From positions 258,701 to 300,216 of the forward strand of contig VHZZ01000068.1 of the NCBI GenBank assembly GCA_009801015.1: DNA of 41,516 nt. The letters run 5' to 3'. Source of the DNA: Silene noctiflora (Eukaryota > Streptophyta > Magnoliopsida > Caryophyllales > Caryophyllaceae). The notes beneath the pieces were generated by a model. The model ran no database searches, was not told the origin of the DNA, and worked only from the letters and a program-made list of their open reading frames with translations. Numbering within the stretch: the stretch's first letter is position 1; each line of letters begins with the position of its first letter. The translations under genes and the position numbers were made by a program. This document shows, one piece after another, positions 1-10,580 of this stretch.

Positions 1-30
1 GAAGCGTTTGGGGGAACTCCCGGGGTCATT
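1..30 (+). ncRNA. MIR395: MIR395 hairpin A, 3' arm only (cut by window edge)
   Basis: The first 19 bases are positions 3-21 of the same mature miR395 sequence found in the seven hairpins to the right, followed by the usual CCCGGGG flank. The 5' arm and loop lie outside the window. Confidence 0.75.
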
Positions 31-86
31 TGATTACACTCTCGGAAGCACACTAACATGAAAATCTCAAACGACATTGGCAAAAC

Positions 87-189
87 ATCAAATGTCCCCA
101 AGAGTTCCTCTTAACACTTCATTGGGGATATTTTGTTAAGCAAAACGACTCTACTGAAGCGTTTGGGGGAACTCCTGGGGTCATTTGAT
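87..189 (+). ncRNA. MIR395: MIR395 precursor B
   Basis: This is a foldback of about 103 nt whose base is closed by ATCAAATG pairing with CATTTGAT. The mature miR395 lies on the 3' arm at 154-174 and the star on the 5' arm (AGAGTTCCTCTTAACACTTC). In plants miR395 accumulates under sulfate starvation and directs cleavage of ATP sulfurylase (APS) and SULTR2;1 transcripts. Mature position 7 is C and faces an A in the star arm, giving a C/A mismatch in the duplex. The flank after the miRNA is CCTGGGG, where the other copies read CCCGGG. Confidence 0.88.
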
Positions 190-274
190 TACACTCTTGG
201 AGGCACTCTCACATGGAAACCTCAAATGACATAAAGATTTGATGTTTGTTAAACAGAACATTCATTGGCAAAAC

Positions 275-377
275 ATCAAATGTTCCCTAGAGTTCCACTC
301 AACGCTTCATTGGGGATATCTTGCTAAGCAAAACGACTCTACTGAAGCGTTTGGGGGAACTCCCGGGCACATCTGAT
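275..377 (+). ncRNA. MIR395: MIR395 precursor C
   Basis: The mature sequence is at 342-362 on the 3' arm. The star arm reads AACGCTTCATTGGGG, so the base facing mature C7 is G and the pair is restored. Two other star-arm changes (CCACTCAA) weaken the middle of the stem. It lies 86 bp downstream of precursor B and could share a primary transcript with it. This is the third hairpin of the leftmost unit; the next two units have only two. Confidence 0.86.
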
Positions 378-1825
378 TACAATCTTGAACGCTCTAACAT
401 GAAAAACATCAAGACTTCTTTCAGTCATTGGTATGACTGTAAAATTACAATTTCTATTTTTTGCTACAATTCATTTTTTATAAGGTACTACTGTTAATTT
501 TATGAAATTTTCAGGTATCCTCAGATATAGCATTATCAAGTAGCAGATTTCGGCTCAACTAGATGAAACAAAGAACAAGAAACTGAGAACTTTTTTCTTA
601 GATGACAAGCCATGGGATTCATTGAAATGCAGGATGAATAATTTCGAAGGACCGACATTGCTCTAATCAAGTCAAGGAAAATGTGTCCAAAGATTCATGT
701 TTGATGTAGTTTGTTTTCTTTTTGTCATTAATAATGTTTAAAATTTTAAAATATCTATCCAAACAATTTGTCGGATTTTTGAAATTGTCGTTTTTGACTC
801 TGCCATAATGCTGCGTAAAACTTCTTGCCTAGATAAAAATGGTCCATACAGAGGAAAAAGGACAGAAATAAAGCATGCAGCAATGCCATCTTCCTGCATC
901 ATTTTTTCTAGACCTTAATAAACGAGTCCGAAATGAACATTACAACTGTAGTACTGCTACAAGATCAGTATAAGTGAAAATGCTTCCTAAGAAAGAAAAT
1001 CAAGCAAATAACCCGGAAAATCTATCAAAGATTGCATCAGTCCTAAGTTACAAAATGTACACACACTTTGATCAATGACATTAATTTCGTAAATTTCTAC
1101 AGCCGAAAAAATGGGTGCAGGAGAAATTGATGCAGAACCTCTGACCATGGAAATTAATGAATCAACAGTATATTTCCTCAGAAAAATACTCTCATTAAGT
1201 CATAAACTCGTAAATGCAGTTTTATACTCTTATTCCCGTGTTGAAAACACTAGAGAATGCTTTTCGACTGATTAGTGATTAATATTGCAGTCACCGATTG
1301 CATTATTCATGGTTTACTAAGTGACGACTGATTAGTGACTAATGCTTAGCCGAAAAAATATAGGGAATGTTCATATCTACTGACTCGAAATTCATGTTCT
1401 CTGCAACAAACTAAGACTACACAGGAGATGAGGCGAAAATAGACCTTTGAATGCTCATTAATCTTCGTTACACTCACTACAACTTTATGTAGGTGAAACG
1501 GAAATTCATGATATAGTTAAAACAATGAAGTTACAAAGATACAGTTAAAACGGACAATCATGTTAAATCCTTCATAAATGAAGAACTTCGTACAACTGTT
1601 GTAGGAATGATAAATCGCGCCATTTTGAATTGACTCAACCAAGTAAATTGTGATGCATCATGCATGTAGACGGTTGCAGGAAAATAAGGCATGGTCACAA
1701 AATGCAAAATTCCAACAAGAGTAGGACATGTTGAGAGAGAGAAGCATAGAAAGCGAAAACGTAATAAGAAGGCATATTTACCACTTTACTGCAGATTTGC
1801 CATGATGTATATGAAGACCTTTAAT

Positions 1826-1916
1826 CTAGCCAGGGACTTGGCTAGGTGCAAAATGCTTTGAGCTTTGTGTCAACCAGAACTTTGCGAGGCATATTCCGAA
1901 AAACTTCCCTATAAAG
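1826..1916 (+). promoter_or_regulatory. Candidate promoter of the D/E MIR395 unit
   Basis: A palindrome CTAGCCA-N6-TGGCTAG (1826-1845) is followed by a TATA-like CCCTATAAAGAG (TATAAAG at 1910-1916). A start about 30 bp downstream would put hairpin D about 45 nt into the transcript. Both motifs recur at the same place in the next two units. Confidence 0.5.
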
Positions 1917-1985
1917 AGACAGATGAACTTAGATCACTCAATCACTCATACATGAAAACACGAAAACATTCAGAAATGTTATGGT

Positions 1986-2090
1986 ATCAGGTGATCCCAA
2001 GAGTTCCTCTAAGCACTTCATTGGGGATATTTTGCTAAGCAAAAAACGACTCTACTGAAGCGTTTGGGGGAACTCCCGGGTTCATTTGAT
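1986..2090 (+). ncRNA. MIR395: MIR395 precursor D
   Basis: The mature sequence is at 2055-2075. The base of the stem pairs ATCAGGTGATCCC with GGGTTCATTTGAT using two G/U wobbles. The star arm has CTAAGCACTTC, so C7 faces A. A conserved TATA-like box lies about 75 bp upstream, which makes D the likely first hairpin of its transcript. Confidence 0.88.
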
Positions 2091-2121
2091 TACACTCTCG
2101 GAAGCACTTTAACATGGAAAT

Positions 2122-2228
2122 CTCGAATGTTCCCTAGAGTTCCTCTTAACACTTCATTGGGGATATTTTGTTAAACAAAAAAACGACTCTACTGAAGCGT
2201 TTGGGGGAACTCCCGGGCTCATGTGATT
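2122..2228 (+). ncRNA. MIR395: MIR395 precursor E
   Basis: The mature sequence is at 2192-2212. It follows precursor D after only about 30 bp, because the ACATTGGCAAAACATCAA spacer seen before B and G is missing here. The lower stem is therefore less perfect. C7 faces A in the star arm. Confidence 0.85.
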
Positions 2229-3792
2229 ACGCTCTTGGAAGCACTCTAACATGGAAATCTTGGACACCATCGAGATTTCTCTAATCGGTAAAAGTTTGCA
2301 ATTACTATATTTTTTTTTTTTTGCTACATTTCATTTTTTTTAAGGTATTACTGTGAATTTTATGAAATTTTCAGGTATCCTCAGATATAGCATTGTTATA
2401 ATAGGTAGCAGATTTCGGCTGAACCGGAAGAAACAAAGAACGAGAAACTGAGAACTTTTATGGAAGATGACAGGTTATGGAATTCATTGAAATGCAGGAT
2501 GAATTTTCACTCGAGAAATCAATGTTCATGATTAATGTAATTATTTGTTTTTTTGACACTGAGAATATTGAAAAATTCAAGATATTTGTCCAATCATCAA
2601 ATCCATTTTCCGAACTTTTCTTTTCTGACTCTATCGCGATATGTAAAGCGTCTTGGCTAGCCGCACAATAAAAATAAGGACACGGAAACAGAGGGAACAC
2701 AGGAAGCGACAATGCCGCCTTCCTGTATTATTTTTTCCAGAACTTAATAGACGAGGCCGAAATGAACATTACAACTGTAGTACTGCTACAAACATCAATT
2801 TAAGTGAAAATGCAACCTAAGACAGAAAATCAAGCAAATAACCCGAAAAAATCTATCAGAAATCACCTCAGTCATAAGTAAATGTACACACTGTTTGAAC
2901 TGTTTGAATACTCCGTCTGCAATTAATCAGTGACATTAATCGCGAAATCATCTACAGTCTAAACCGAGATAACTGTAAAGTTACATCAGATAATAATGCT
3001 TGATTCAGAGTGGATGATTTCGGATTATAATGGTTTTCACTCACAAAGACAGTAACTTTGAGGGTAAAGTTTCAGCTCATGCAAATTAAAAATCAAGAGT
3101 ACTTATCCTCACAATTCTTATAGGCTCAAAATGCTCACGCCTACTACGAGGTAAATAATTCATATGTATGCAGTTTTATTCCCGTGTTGAAAACGAATAC
3201 AAAACGGTTTTGGATGACCTCCTTTAGAAATATTACAGTATGGGAATTCATGGTTTGCTAAGTGACGACAGTATAGTGATTACTGCTTAGCCGAAAATAT
3301 AGGGAATGTTTAGTGAGTATTGCTTTACCCATGAAGAAGCTAGCAACTCGAACTTCTGTTCTCTGCAACAAACTAAGATGACACGGTAGATGGTGGCGGA
3401 TATACACATCATGTCTACAAGAAACTCAAAATTCCGAGTAGGTAAAGAGGTTAATGAAGGATGAAACATCAAATTTACCAAGATATATACAGTTAAAAGC
3501 AAAAATCATGTTAATTCCTTGTTAAGGTAGAAGAATAACACAACTGTTGCAGGAATGTTAAATGGTGCCACGCTTGAATCGAGTCAGCCATTTATCTTGT
3601 GATGCATGTAGACAGTTGCAGGAGAAAAATGCATAAAATGTAGACAATAAAAGGCAAAATTCCGCGATGAGTAAATGCATGAAAAGAAAAGGACATGTTG
3701 AGAGAGAGGAACATAGAAAGCGAAAACAGACTAACAAGGCATATATACCTCTTTACTGCAGATTTGCCATGATGTATATGAAGACCTCTAAT

Positions 3793-3882
3793 CTAGCCAG
3801 GGAGTTGGCTAGGTGCAAAATGCTTTGAGTTTTGTGTCAGCCGGAACTTTGCGAGGCATATTCTGGAAAAATCCCTATAAAG
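3793..3882 (+). promoter_or_regulatory. Candidate promoter of the F/G MIR395 unit
   Basis: The palindrome CTAGCCA-N6-TGGCTAG lies at 3793-3812 and the TATA-like TATAAAG at 3876-3882, with the same spacing as in the preceding unit. Hairpin F begins 62 bp further on. Confidence 0.5.
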
Positions 3883-3944
3883 AGCGAGATGAACTTAGAG
3901 CAGTCAATCACTTATACACGAGAACATTAAGAACTTCGCAAAAC

Positions 3945-4048
3945 ATCAAATGTTCCCTGGAGTTCCTCTTAACACTTCATTGGAGATATTTTGCTAAGCA
4001 AAAACGATTCTACTGAAGCGTTTGGGGGAACTCCCGGGCTCATTTGAT
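3945..4048 (+). ncRNA. MIR395: MIR395 precursor F
   Basis: The mature sequence is at 4013-4033 and the base is closed by ATCAAATG/CATTTGAT. The star arm reads CACTTCATTGGAGATA, with one G to A change in the loop-side stem. C7 faces A. A TATA-like box lies about 70 bp upstream. Confidence 0.88.
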
Positions 4049-4098
4049 TACACTAGGAAACACTCTAACATGGAAATCTCGAACGACATTGGCAAAAC

Positions 4099-4201
4099 AT
4101 CAAATGTTCCCTAGAGTTCCTCTTAACGCTTCACTGGGGATATTTTGTTTAACAAAACGAGTCTACTGAAGCGTTTGGGGGAACTCCCGGGCTCATTTGA
4201 T
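4099..4201 (+). ncRNA. MIR395: MIR395 precursor G
   Basis: The mature sequence is at 4166-4186. The star arm reads AACGCTTCACTGGGG, so C7 pairs with G as in precursor C. It is 50 bp downstream of F and probably in the same transcript. Confidence 0.87.
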
Positions 4202-4929
4202 TACACTCTTGGACTCACTCTCACATGGAAATCTTGAACAACGCCAAGATTTCCCTCAGTCATTTGAACTGGTAAAATTTACAGTTACTATTCCTTTTCT
4301 TTTTTGCTACATTTCATGTTTCATAAGCTATTACTGTTAGTTTTCTGAAATTTTCAGGTATCCTCAGATATGGCATTGTTTCAACTGAACTAGAAGAAAA
4401 ATAAGAACAACGAACCGAGAACTTTTATCTGATATCAGACATCTATGGAATTCATTGAAATACAGGATGAATTTTCACTACAGAAAATCAATGCTCATGA
4501 TTAATGTAATTATTTGTTTTTTTGACACTGAGAATATTGAAAATTTCAAGATATTTGTCCAATCAACTGATCCATTTTTCGAACTTGTCTTTTCTGACTC
4601 TATCGTTACACGTAAAGCGTATGTGCTAGCCATACCATAAGAATAAGGACACAGAAACAGACTAAGCGACAATGTCGCCTTCCTGTATTATTATTTCCAG
4701 AGATCAATAAACGAGGCCGAAATGAACATTACAACTGTAGTACTGCTACAAACATCAGTATAAGTGAAAATGATACCTAAGAAGGGAAATCAAGCAAATA
4801 ACCCGAAAAAATGTATCAAACATCACTCAGTCATAAATAACAAATGTACAAACAGTTTGTATACTCCATCTCCAATTAATCAGTGACATTAATTGCGTAA
4901 TGTTCTACAGGCAAAACCCAGAGAGCTCT

Positions 4930-5046
4930 ATAGTTACATCAGACAACAACAGCAACATCATAGCCTTATTCCCAAAATGATTTGGGGTCGGCTGACATGA
5001 ATCATCATCTGAATCCGTCTAGGGCATCACATAGTTACATCAGACA
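4930..5046 (+). mobile_element. SINE-like insertion with 16-bp target duplication
   Basis: An 85-bp insert (4946-5030) is flanked by the 16-bp direct repeat ATAGTTACATCAGACA (4930-4945 and 5031-5046). The equivalent site in the preceding array unit (near 2980, AAGTTACATCAGATAA) has no insert and a single target copy. The insert contains GATTTGGGGTCGGCTGACAT, a motif seen in two other places in the window (18465-18530 and 28278-28350). Assignment to SINEs rests on the long target duplication and the lack of terminal inverted repeats. Confidence 0.65.
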
Positions 5047-5756
5047 TTATACTTAATTAGGAGAGGATGATTTCGGATTAGAATGGTTTTCAGTTTTCAC
5101 TCACAAAGACAGTAACTTTGAGGGTAAAGTTTCAGTTCTCATGCAAATTAAAAATCTAGAGTACATATCTTCGCAGTAACATTATCTCATAAACTCAAAA
5201 TGCTCACGCCTATTACGAGGTAAATAAAATCATGCATGTCCTATTCCCGTGTTGAAAACGCATAGAGAATGCTTTCGGATGACCTCTTATGAGAATAGTG
5301 CTGAATATTGCATTATTCATGGTACTAAGCCAAAAATATAGGGAATGTTTGGCTCATTTCTCAAATAACTGGTAAATATTACGAAGATGACAGGGGATAT
5401 GGTGACGGAAATAGGTATTTGAATGATCATTAAGTTAAATGTGAAAAATCATGTAAACTCCGTGTTAAAGGAAGAAGCATAATACAACTGTGCAGGAATG
5501 TTAAGTGGTGCCACGCTTGAATCGAGTCAGCCATTTATCTCGTAATGCATGTAGACAGTTGCAGGAGAAAAATGCATATAAAATATAGACATGTCATACA
5601 TAATAAAAAGCAAAATTCCGCGATGAGTAAATGCATGTAAAAGAAAAGGACATGTTGAGAGAGAGGAGAACAAAAAGCAAAAACAGAATAACAAGGCATA
5701 TTTACCACTTTACTGCAGATCTGCATTCTGCCATGATGTATATAAAGACCTCTAAT

Positions 5757-5846
5757 CTAGCCAGGGAGTTGGCTAGGTGCATAATGCCTTGAGCTTTGTT
5801 TTAACCAGAAGTTTGCGAGGCATATTCTGAAAAACTTCCTATAAAG
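5757..5846 (+). promoter_or_regulatory. Candidate promoter of the H MIR395 unit
   Basis: The palindrome CTAGCCA-N6-TGGCTAG lies at 5757-5776 and the TATA-like TATAAAG at 5840-5846. A second possible TATA (GTATATAAAG, near 5737) occurs only in this unit; the other two read GTATATGAAG there. Confidence 0.45.
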
Positions 5847-5923
5847 AGTCAGATGAACTCAGAGGATTCAATCACTCATACAGTCATACATCAGAACATC
5901 AAGAAATGTTATGGTAACCGAGT

Positions 5924-6026
5924 ATCAGATGATCCCTAGAGTTCCTCTAAGAACTTCATTGGGGATATTTATTATACAGAATTTACCCTGCTGAAGCGTT
6001 TGGGGGAACTCCCGGGTTCATTTGAT
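5924..6026 (+). ncRNA. MIR395: MIR395 precursor H (last in the array)
   Basis: The mature sequence is at 5991-6011. The star arm reads CTAAGAACTTC, giving two adjacent mismatches facing mature C7 and G8. The terminal loop also differs from the other copies (ATTATACAGAATTTACC). The lower stem ATCAGATGATCCC/GGGTTCATTTGAT still pairs. No second hairpin follows, and array similarity ends here. This is the most diverged precursor, yet its mature sequence is unchanged. Confidence 0.84.
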
Positions 6027-7186
6027 CGTAAAAATGTAAAATCATTCTTTATCCTCCAACAAGAACATTATTTGTCTATTGCTCTAATGACCCATAATTA
6101 CAGATTTACAGGTATGCATTGATGAATGTCATTGCTTAATTTTTTAAGTTTCCTGCAGTACAGAGTTGACAGACATCGGACTACAATGTTTCCGTAAGAG
6201 TTACAGAAATCTATGAAGGTAAACCAAACAAAGCATTCAAATGGCAAGCTAGCTTCAAACTAAGTACTAATGTTGGTTGAATTAGTCTCGCTTAAGACCG
6301 TCTTAAATTACAGAAATGAGCCAAAGTCTAGATCTGTCATCTTGGGTTAGTCATTTCGGAAATATTTATGTTTCAGCCTTCAGGTGAGCTATTAAGGATC
6401 ATTTTTTATCGTGACTAATTAGGTTTTTGTTATTGTTGAAGTAGACTTTCTTAAGTGTAAATTCAAAACACTCATTTCGAACAATTTTGGTTCAATTCGA
6501 GTCAAGATTGAGTCTGATGGATTTAGGTTAGGTAATTTCATATTATTCCAAAACTGGTCCAAAAAAGTTCAGGTTAGGTCTATGTTTGAGTTAGGTCATT
6601 TTGTACCTGAAGGTCTTAAGTCTCAAGACGGGTCAGCTTTACCCAGCGCACTTAAATAAGCAGCACCACCACTGCCAAACCCCAATACCACCACCATCAC
6701 TGACAACAACAGCAACTCCCGTAAAAACTCCTTTAAATTGCAGGATAATGGAATTCCGATGTACATAACATCCCCAAGAAACACAAAGAAGCAGGAACTC
6801 AATGCAATGTTTGTTAATCCAATGAAACTGAAATACTCGTATGAGAAAACTAGAGACTGAATTTTACAAATTAGACACAAACTAGTGAAGAAATACATAG
6901 ATCTCTTGCATAACTAAACATAGATTACAGAAGACCAGAAATCTGAGACCCCACCCCAAAAATAATTTATGCAATGATAAAAATTACAAAACTCGACTCG
7001 TCTGAATCAAATTCAGAAAAAAGGGCAGGTGACAGAAACATATTACCTAAGTCCGAAGCTGGAGATCGTCTTGTATAGGAATATACTGCCTATAGGAGTA
7101 TAATATATACATAAAGCAGTACATGTTGGATGATTATGATGATGGTACAGAATAAGCATTTAAATGGAAGTAATCATGTTGGAAAA
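6027..7186. other. Spacer between the MIR395 array and the kinase gene
   Basis: No gene is recognised. About 6286-6306 holds CTTAAGACCGTCTTAA, a short palindrome typical of MITE debris. The last 250-300 bases before 7187 probably form the 3' untranslated region of the minus-strand kinase gene. Confidence 0.5.
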
Positions 7187-10100
7187 TCATCGAGCTTGAG
7201 GATTGCGCGATGGCAATGACAACGGAGATGCTTGGACGGTAAAGTTCATTGGAGAACGTTGGTGTCTCGGAGACATCATGGGACTAGATGTGTTCTTGGG
7301 ACGTACATGGGTATTTCCGATAGTTTTTTTCTCGTCTTGCAGCTTCACAAGTTCCTCTAACACCTCCGACATTTTAGGCCTTGATCTAGGTTCAGGGTCT
7401 AGACATTGTATAGCAAGTGAAGCGACTTTGAAAGCGGCTTTTTGGGGGTATTGACCTTCCAATTTGGTATCCATGATTCGAAATAGCTTTCTTCGATCGC
7501 CTAAGTACGGCTTTGCCCAATCTGTCAGATTTTGCTCGTAAGTAACTTTTGACTTGTCAACTGCACGGCGGCCGGTCAGTAGTTCTAGTAACACAACCCC
7601 ATAGCTGTAGACATCACTCTTAGCCGACAATCTTCCTGTTGAAAAATACAATGACAGGTGTTAGACATCACTATTATTTTGTTTTGGATTTTGACGTAAT
7701 TAAGAGTTAATAAACGTGCTGCTTCTTTATTGTAAGTTGCAATCATTTGGCGCAATTCTAGAAGCAATATTTGTTATGAGCCATATATAAACAGCTTCTT
7801 TGCCTTCAAAACACAAAAATAAGGTTATGTACACCCAGACCCCCCTAACGTGCCGTTTGTGGGATCCCTGGCTCCTAAGGGACTAAGGGAATGTTGGTGG
7901 TGGTGCTGTGAACTTACGCATAAAGCCATAAACATCAGTCACAAGTATTAAACATACACATGATTTCGAAAGTTGAACCCAAACTGGGGTACCTGTAGCT
8001 ACATATTCAGGTGCAGCATAACCTTGAGTTCCCATGACCTGAGTTGAAACGTGAGTTCGATCTCCTGTAGGTCCTGCCTTTGCAAGTCCGAAATCTGATA
8101 GCTTGGCATGAAAATCCTGAAGTTGGAACGGATATATAAATAATAGGTTTGCAAAATGGTAGAAACTGCAAGAAGAATTTAGCTCATCAGCATACCGCAT
8201 CTAATAAAATATTTGAAGCTTTGAAATCACGATATATGACTTGTGATTCAGCATCATGAAGAAATGAGAGCCCCTTAGCAGCACCTATAGCCACTTTGAT
8301 CCTTGTCGCCCAAGAAAGTGGCTGAGGCCCTCCTGTAACACATTATGTTTGCCAAATAATTAGGGCTTCAATACCAAACACAAAAATAAAGTTGCTAAAA
8401 AATCATTTATGAGAAGAATACTATTCAAGACACCTAAAAAACATTAGTTACTCCGTATTTTATTAACGATTTGAGATAAGAAGTTCAAGACTTCAAGGAA
8501 TAAACCATAGTACGAGAACAGCCCTTCAAAATTTTCAGGATGAAGCATCCTAGAGCCAAACTCAATAGTGAGGGTATTCAGCATTTCAGCCCCAAAAAAA
8601 AAAAAATTACTCCGTAAGAGAAGAAAATTGGCTTTTATGCATATATAGAAAATCCTTGGTATGGGTAATTAAGCTACTTACGTCTGAACAAATGATTCTC
8701 TAAGCTTCCCTTGGGCATGAACTCGTACACCAAAAGCCGATGTTCACCCTCCACACAATAACCGATAAGTTTTACTAGATTGGGATGATGAAGTTGACCA
8801 AGATAATTTACTTCTGTCTGCAGTAAATCATCTAGCTGTCAGCAACGATGCAAAAACAAATAACATAATATATATGTATATATAACAAAAGCAGGCAGAA
8901 ATGCGTACCAACCACTCCTTGTGACCCTGAAACCCTTCGGGTTTAAGCTTTTTAACAGCAACAACCATTCCCGAACCAGGTCTTGAAGGCAAGAGTGTTT
9001 GCCCATCTATCCACCCTTTGAAAACATAGCCAAAACCGCCTTCTCCAATAAGGCTGTCAGGGCGGAAATTTTTGGTGGCAGTTTTAAGGTCATTAAAAGA
9101 GAAGGCCTTTAATCCAGAAGAAGACAATATTTCATGTTCAGATCTAGGAGTCGGAAGACCTTGGGAGCTGCTTTTCACACTTGGTCCTGAGACTGTGAAA
9201 GAGCTTGAGATGCTTGAGTTGCTGGTCCGGCTAACACTGGTAATTTTTGAGGCACCTGATAAATGCCATGGATCAAATTTGATAATTAGAAAGAGAGAAC
9301 AAGGACACGGAGGATCGATAAATTTGGAGACAAATTCAAATAAACCATAGCTGTAGCTAAGCTAGCGGCTACCACGGGTAAAGTCATTGAGTGGTGGTAC
9401 ACTGGTACACATATCATAAGCTCAAAACTCGTCATTGTCAATACTAACCCTGTGGCTCCATTTGTCAATACTAACCCTGTGGCTCCATTTGGTACAACGA
9501 AACTTCATCAAACAACCAAACAACGACAATGTCACAGTAGTCACTCTAGGACTTCTGCCTATAGAAAGGTAGGAGGTATGCAGCCTTACCCATCTTTTAA
9601 GAAAAACGTAGAGGTTTATTCTCAATGACCCATAATGAAAATTGCATCGAGAATTCCATCAACTAACTATAATACTCTTTATCAGATGATTTTACTTTTG
9701 CTTTTGGACCGGCTTTTTACTTGAAGAAGTGCAATGCTGCAAGCGAGTTACCTCAACATCCACTTTCCATCATATAAAGCATGTCTAAAATGAAAGTGTA
9801 TTAGACAGCGGAAGTACTTCACAGGAACACAAAGCATTGACGATTTAGTAAGCCATTTTGTTTCCGTCAAATTCAACATAAACCAAAAGTAGACCATTAC
9901 ACCACAAACATATGATAAGCATCCCAATTCCCAAACAGCAAAGGTTACACCGGTTCTATCGTCTGAAGTTACATCACATTCATCATGTCCTAACTCCTAA
10001 GCCAAAATCAACACAGCTAAAAAAACCCTCAAATTTCGAATTTATGAAATCTCCAAAATTCTATGTACAATCTTTCTACTTTCTAAAGAACCCTAACCAA

Positions 10101-10580
10101 AGCCTAAATCAATAAACAAAACAACCTCAAAAATCTCAAACACCACCAAATTAATATCAATAACTAATACTCCTTTTTTATGTAAAGGGAGTCACAAGGG
10201 CGATTATGATGCTGACGGGATATGAACTCAGGTCATGAGTAATATCCCTCATGAATTTACCATTTAAGCTAGTGACATATGCAATATCACAAACAAGATT
10301 ACTATACATAACTACCAAAGATCAAACCTTTAGACCTACCCACATATAAATAACATAAAAACCAACAAAATGCCACATATATTTACCAAATTACAAACAG
10401 TAAGTATTTCATATAAGACCGTTTTACACAAATATCGTCACAAACTACTCATATAAGTCCGTCTTAAACAAGAATTTACCAAATTACAAAAGGGAAACAT
10501 AACTCACCAGAAGTAGGATGAGAAGTGAAAGAATCCACCTGTGCAGAAGAAGAAGAAGAAGAACCTAAACAATTTCCCAT
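7187..10580 (-). CDS. PBL2/PBL3 (APK2A/B)-like receptor-like cytoplasmic kinase, subfamily VII
   Basis: This is a serine/threonine kinase predicted at the inner face of the plasma membrane. Exons, in transcript order, are 10580-10508, 9255-8909, 8817-8682, 8332-8196, 8116-7993 and 7635-7187; all have GT-AG junctions and join in phase to 421 aa. The protein starts MGNCLG, a signal for myristoylation (Gly2) and palmitoylation (Cys4). The kinase domain begins near residue 76, with a glycine loop GEGGFG (95-100), Lys126, Glu142, YRDFK with catalytic Asp221, DFG (239-241) and APE (266-268). The basic tail ends near SPLSLPS. Length and sequence fit Arabidopsis APK2A/APK2B. The P+1 loop reads [11 protein letters not shown], where the Arabidopsis relatives have His in place of Gln262. 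Intron 1 is long (9256-10507). Family members act downstream of pattern-recognition receptors; the specific role here is unknown. Confidence 0.93.

Larger units (their letters stand above)
1..6026 (+). repeat. Tandem array of about 2 kb units carrying MIR395 hairpins
   Basis: Three long units and the start of a fourth are visible. The first miRNA of each unit begins near -1, 2055, 4013 and 5991, giving periods of about 2056, 1958 and 1978 bp. Each unit begins with one to three MIR395 hairpins and continues into a spacer of about 1.6 kb shared by all units. Shared blocks include the GGTATCCTCAGATAT module (near 513, 2375, 4357), the block containing ATGAACATTACAACTGTAG (near 932, 2761, 4721) and the promoter-like block near 1800, 3770 and 5730. 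The similarity ends abruptly after 6026. The first hairpin is cut by the window edge, so the array probably continues to the left. Reading frames inside the spacers are not conserved between units. Confidence 0.9.

Noticed and set aside
2477..2671. 64-residue open frame in array unit 2, with a similar 61-residue frame at 4455-4640
   Set aside because: The frame is not conserved. Unit 3 has an extra base that moves the start into another frame, and unit 1 has an early stop. The similarity reflects DNA duplication of MIR395 spacer sequence, not a protein gene.
1..6026. A CRISPR-like or satellite array
   Set aside because: The repeated 21-mer is the mature arm of MIR395 hairpins, the unit is about 2 kb, and the sequence is plant nuclear DNA.
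9072..9350. 92-residue plus-strand frame over the kinase gene
   Set aside because: It is antisense to kinase exon 2, which encodes the conserved glycine loop on the minus strand.
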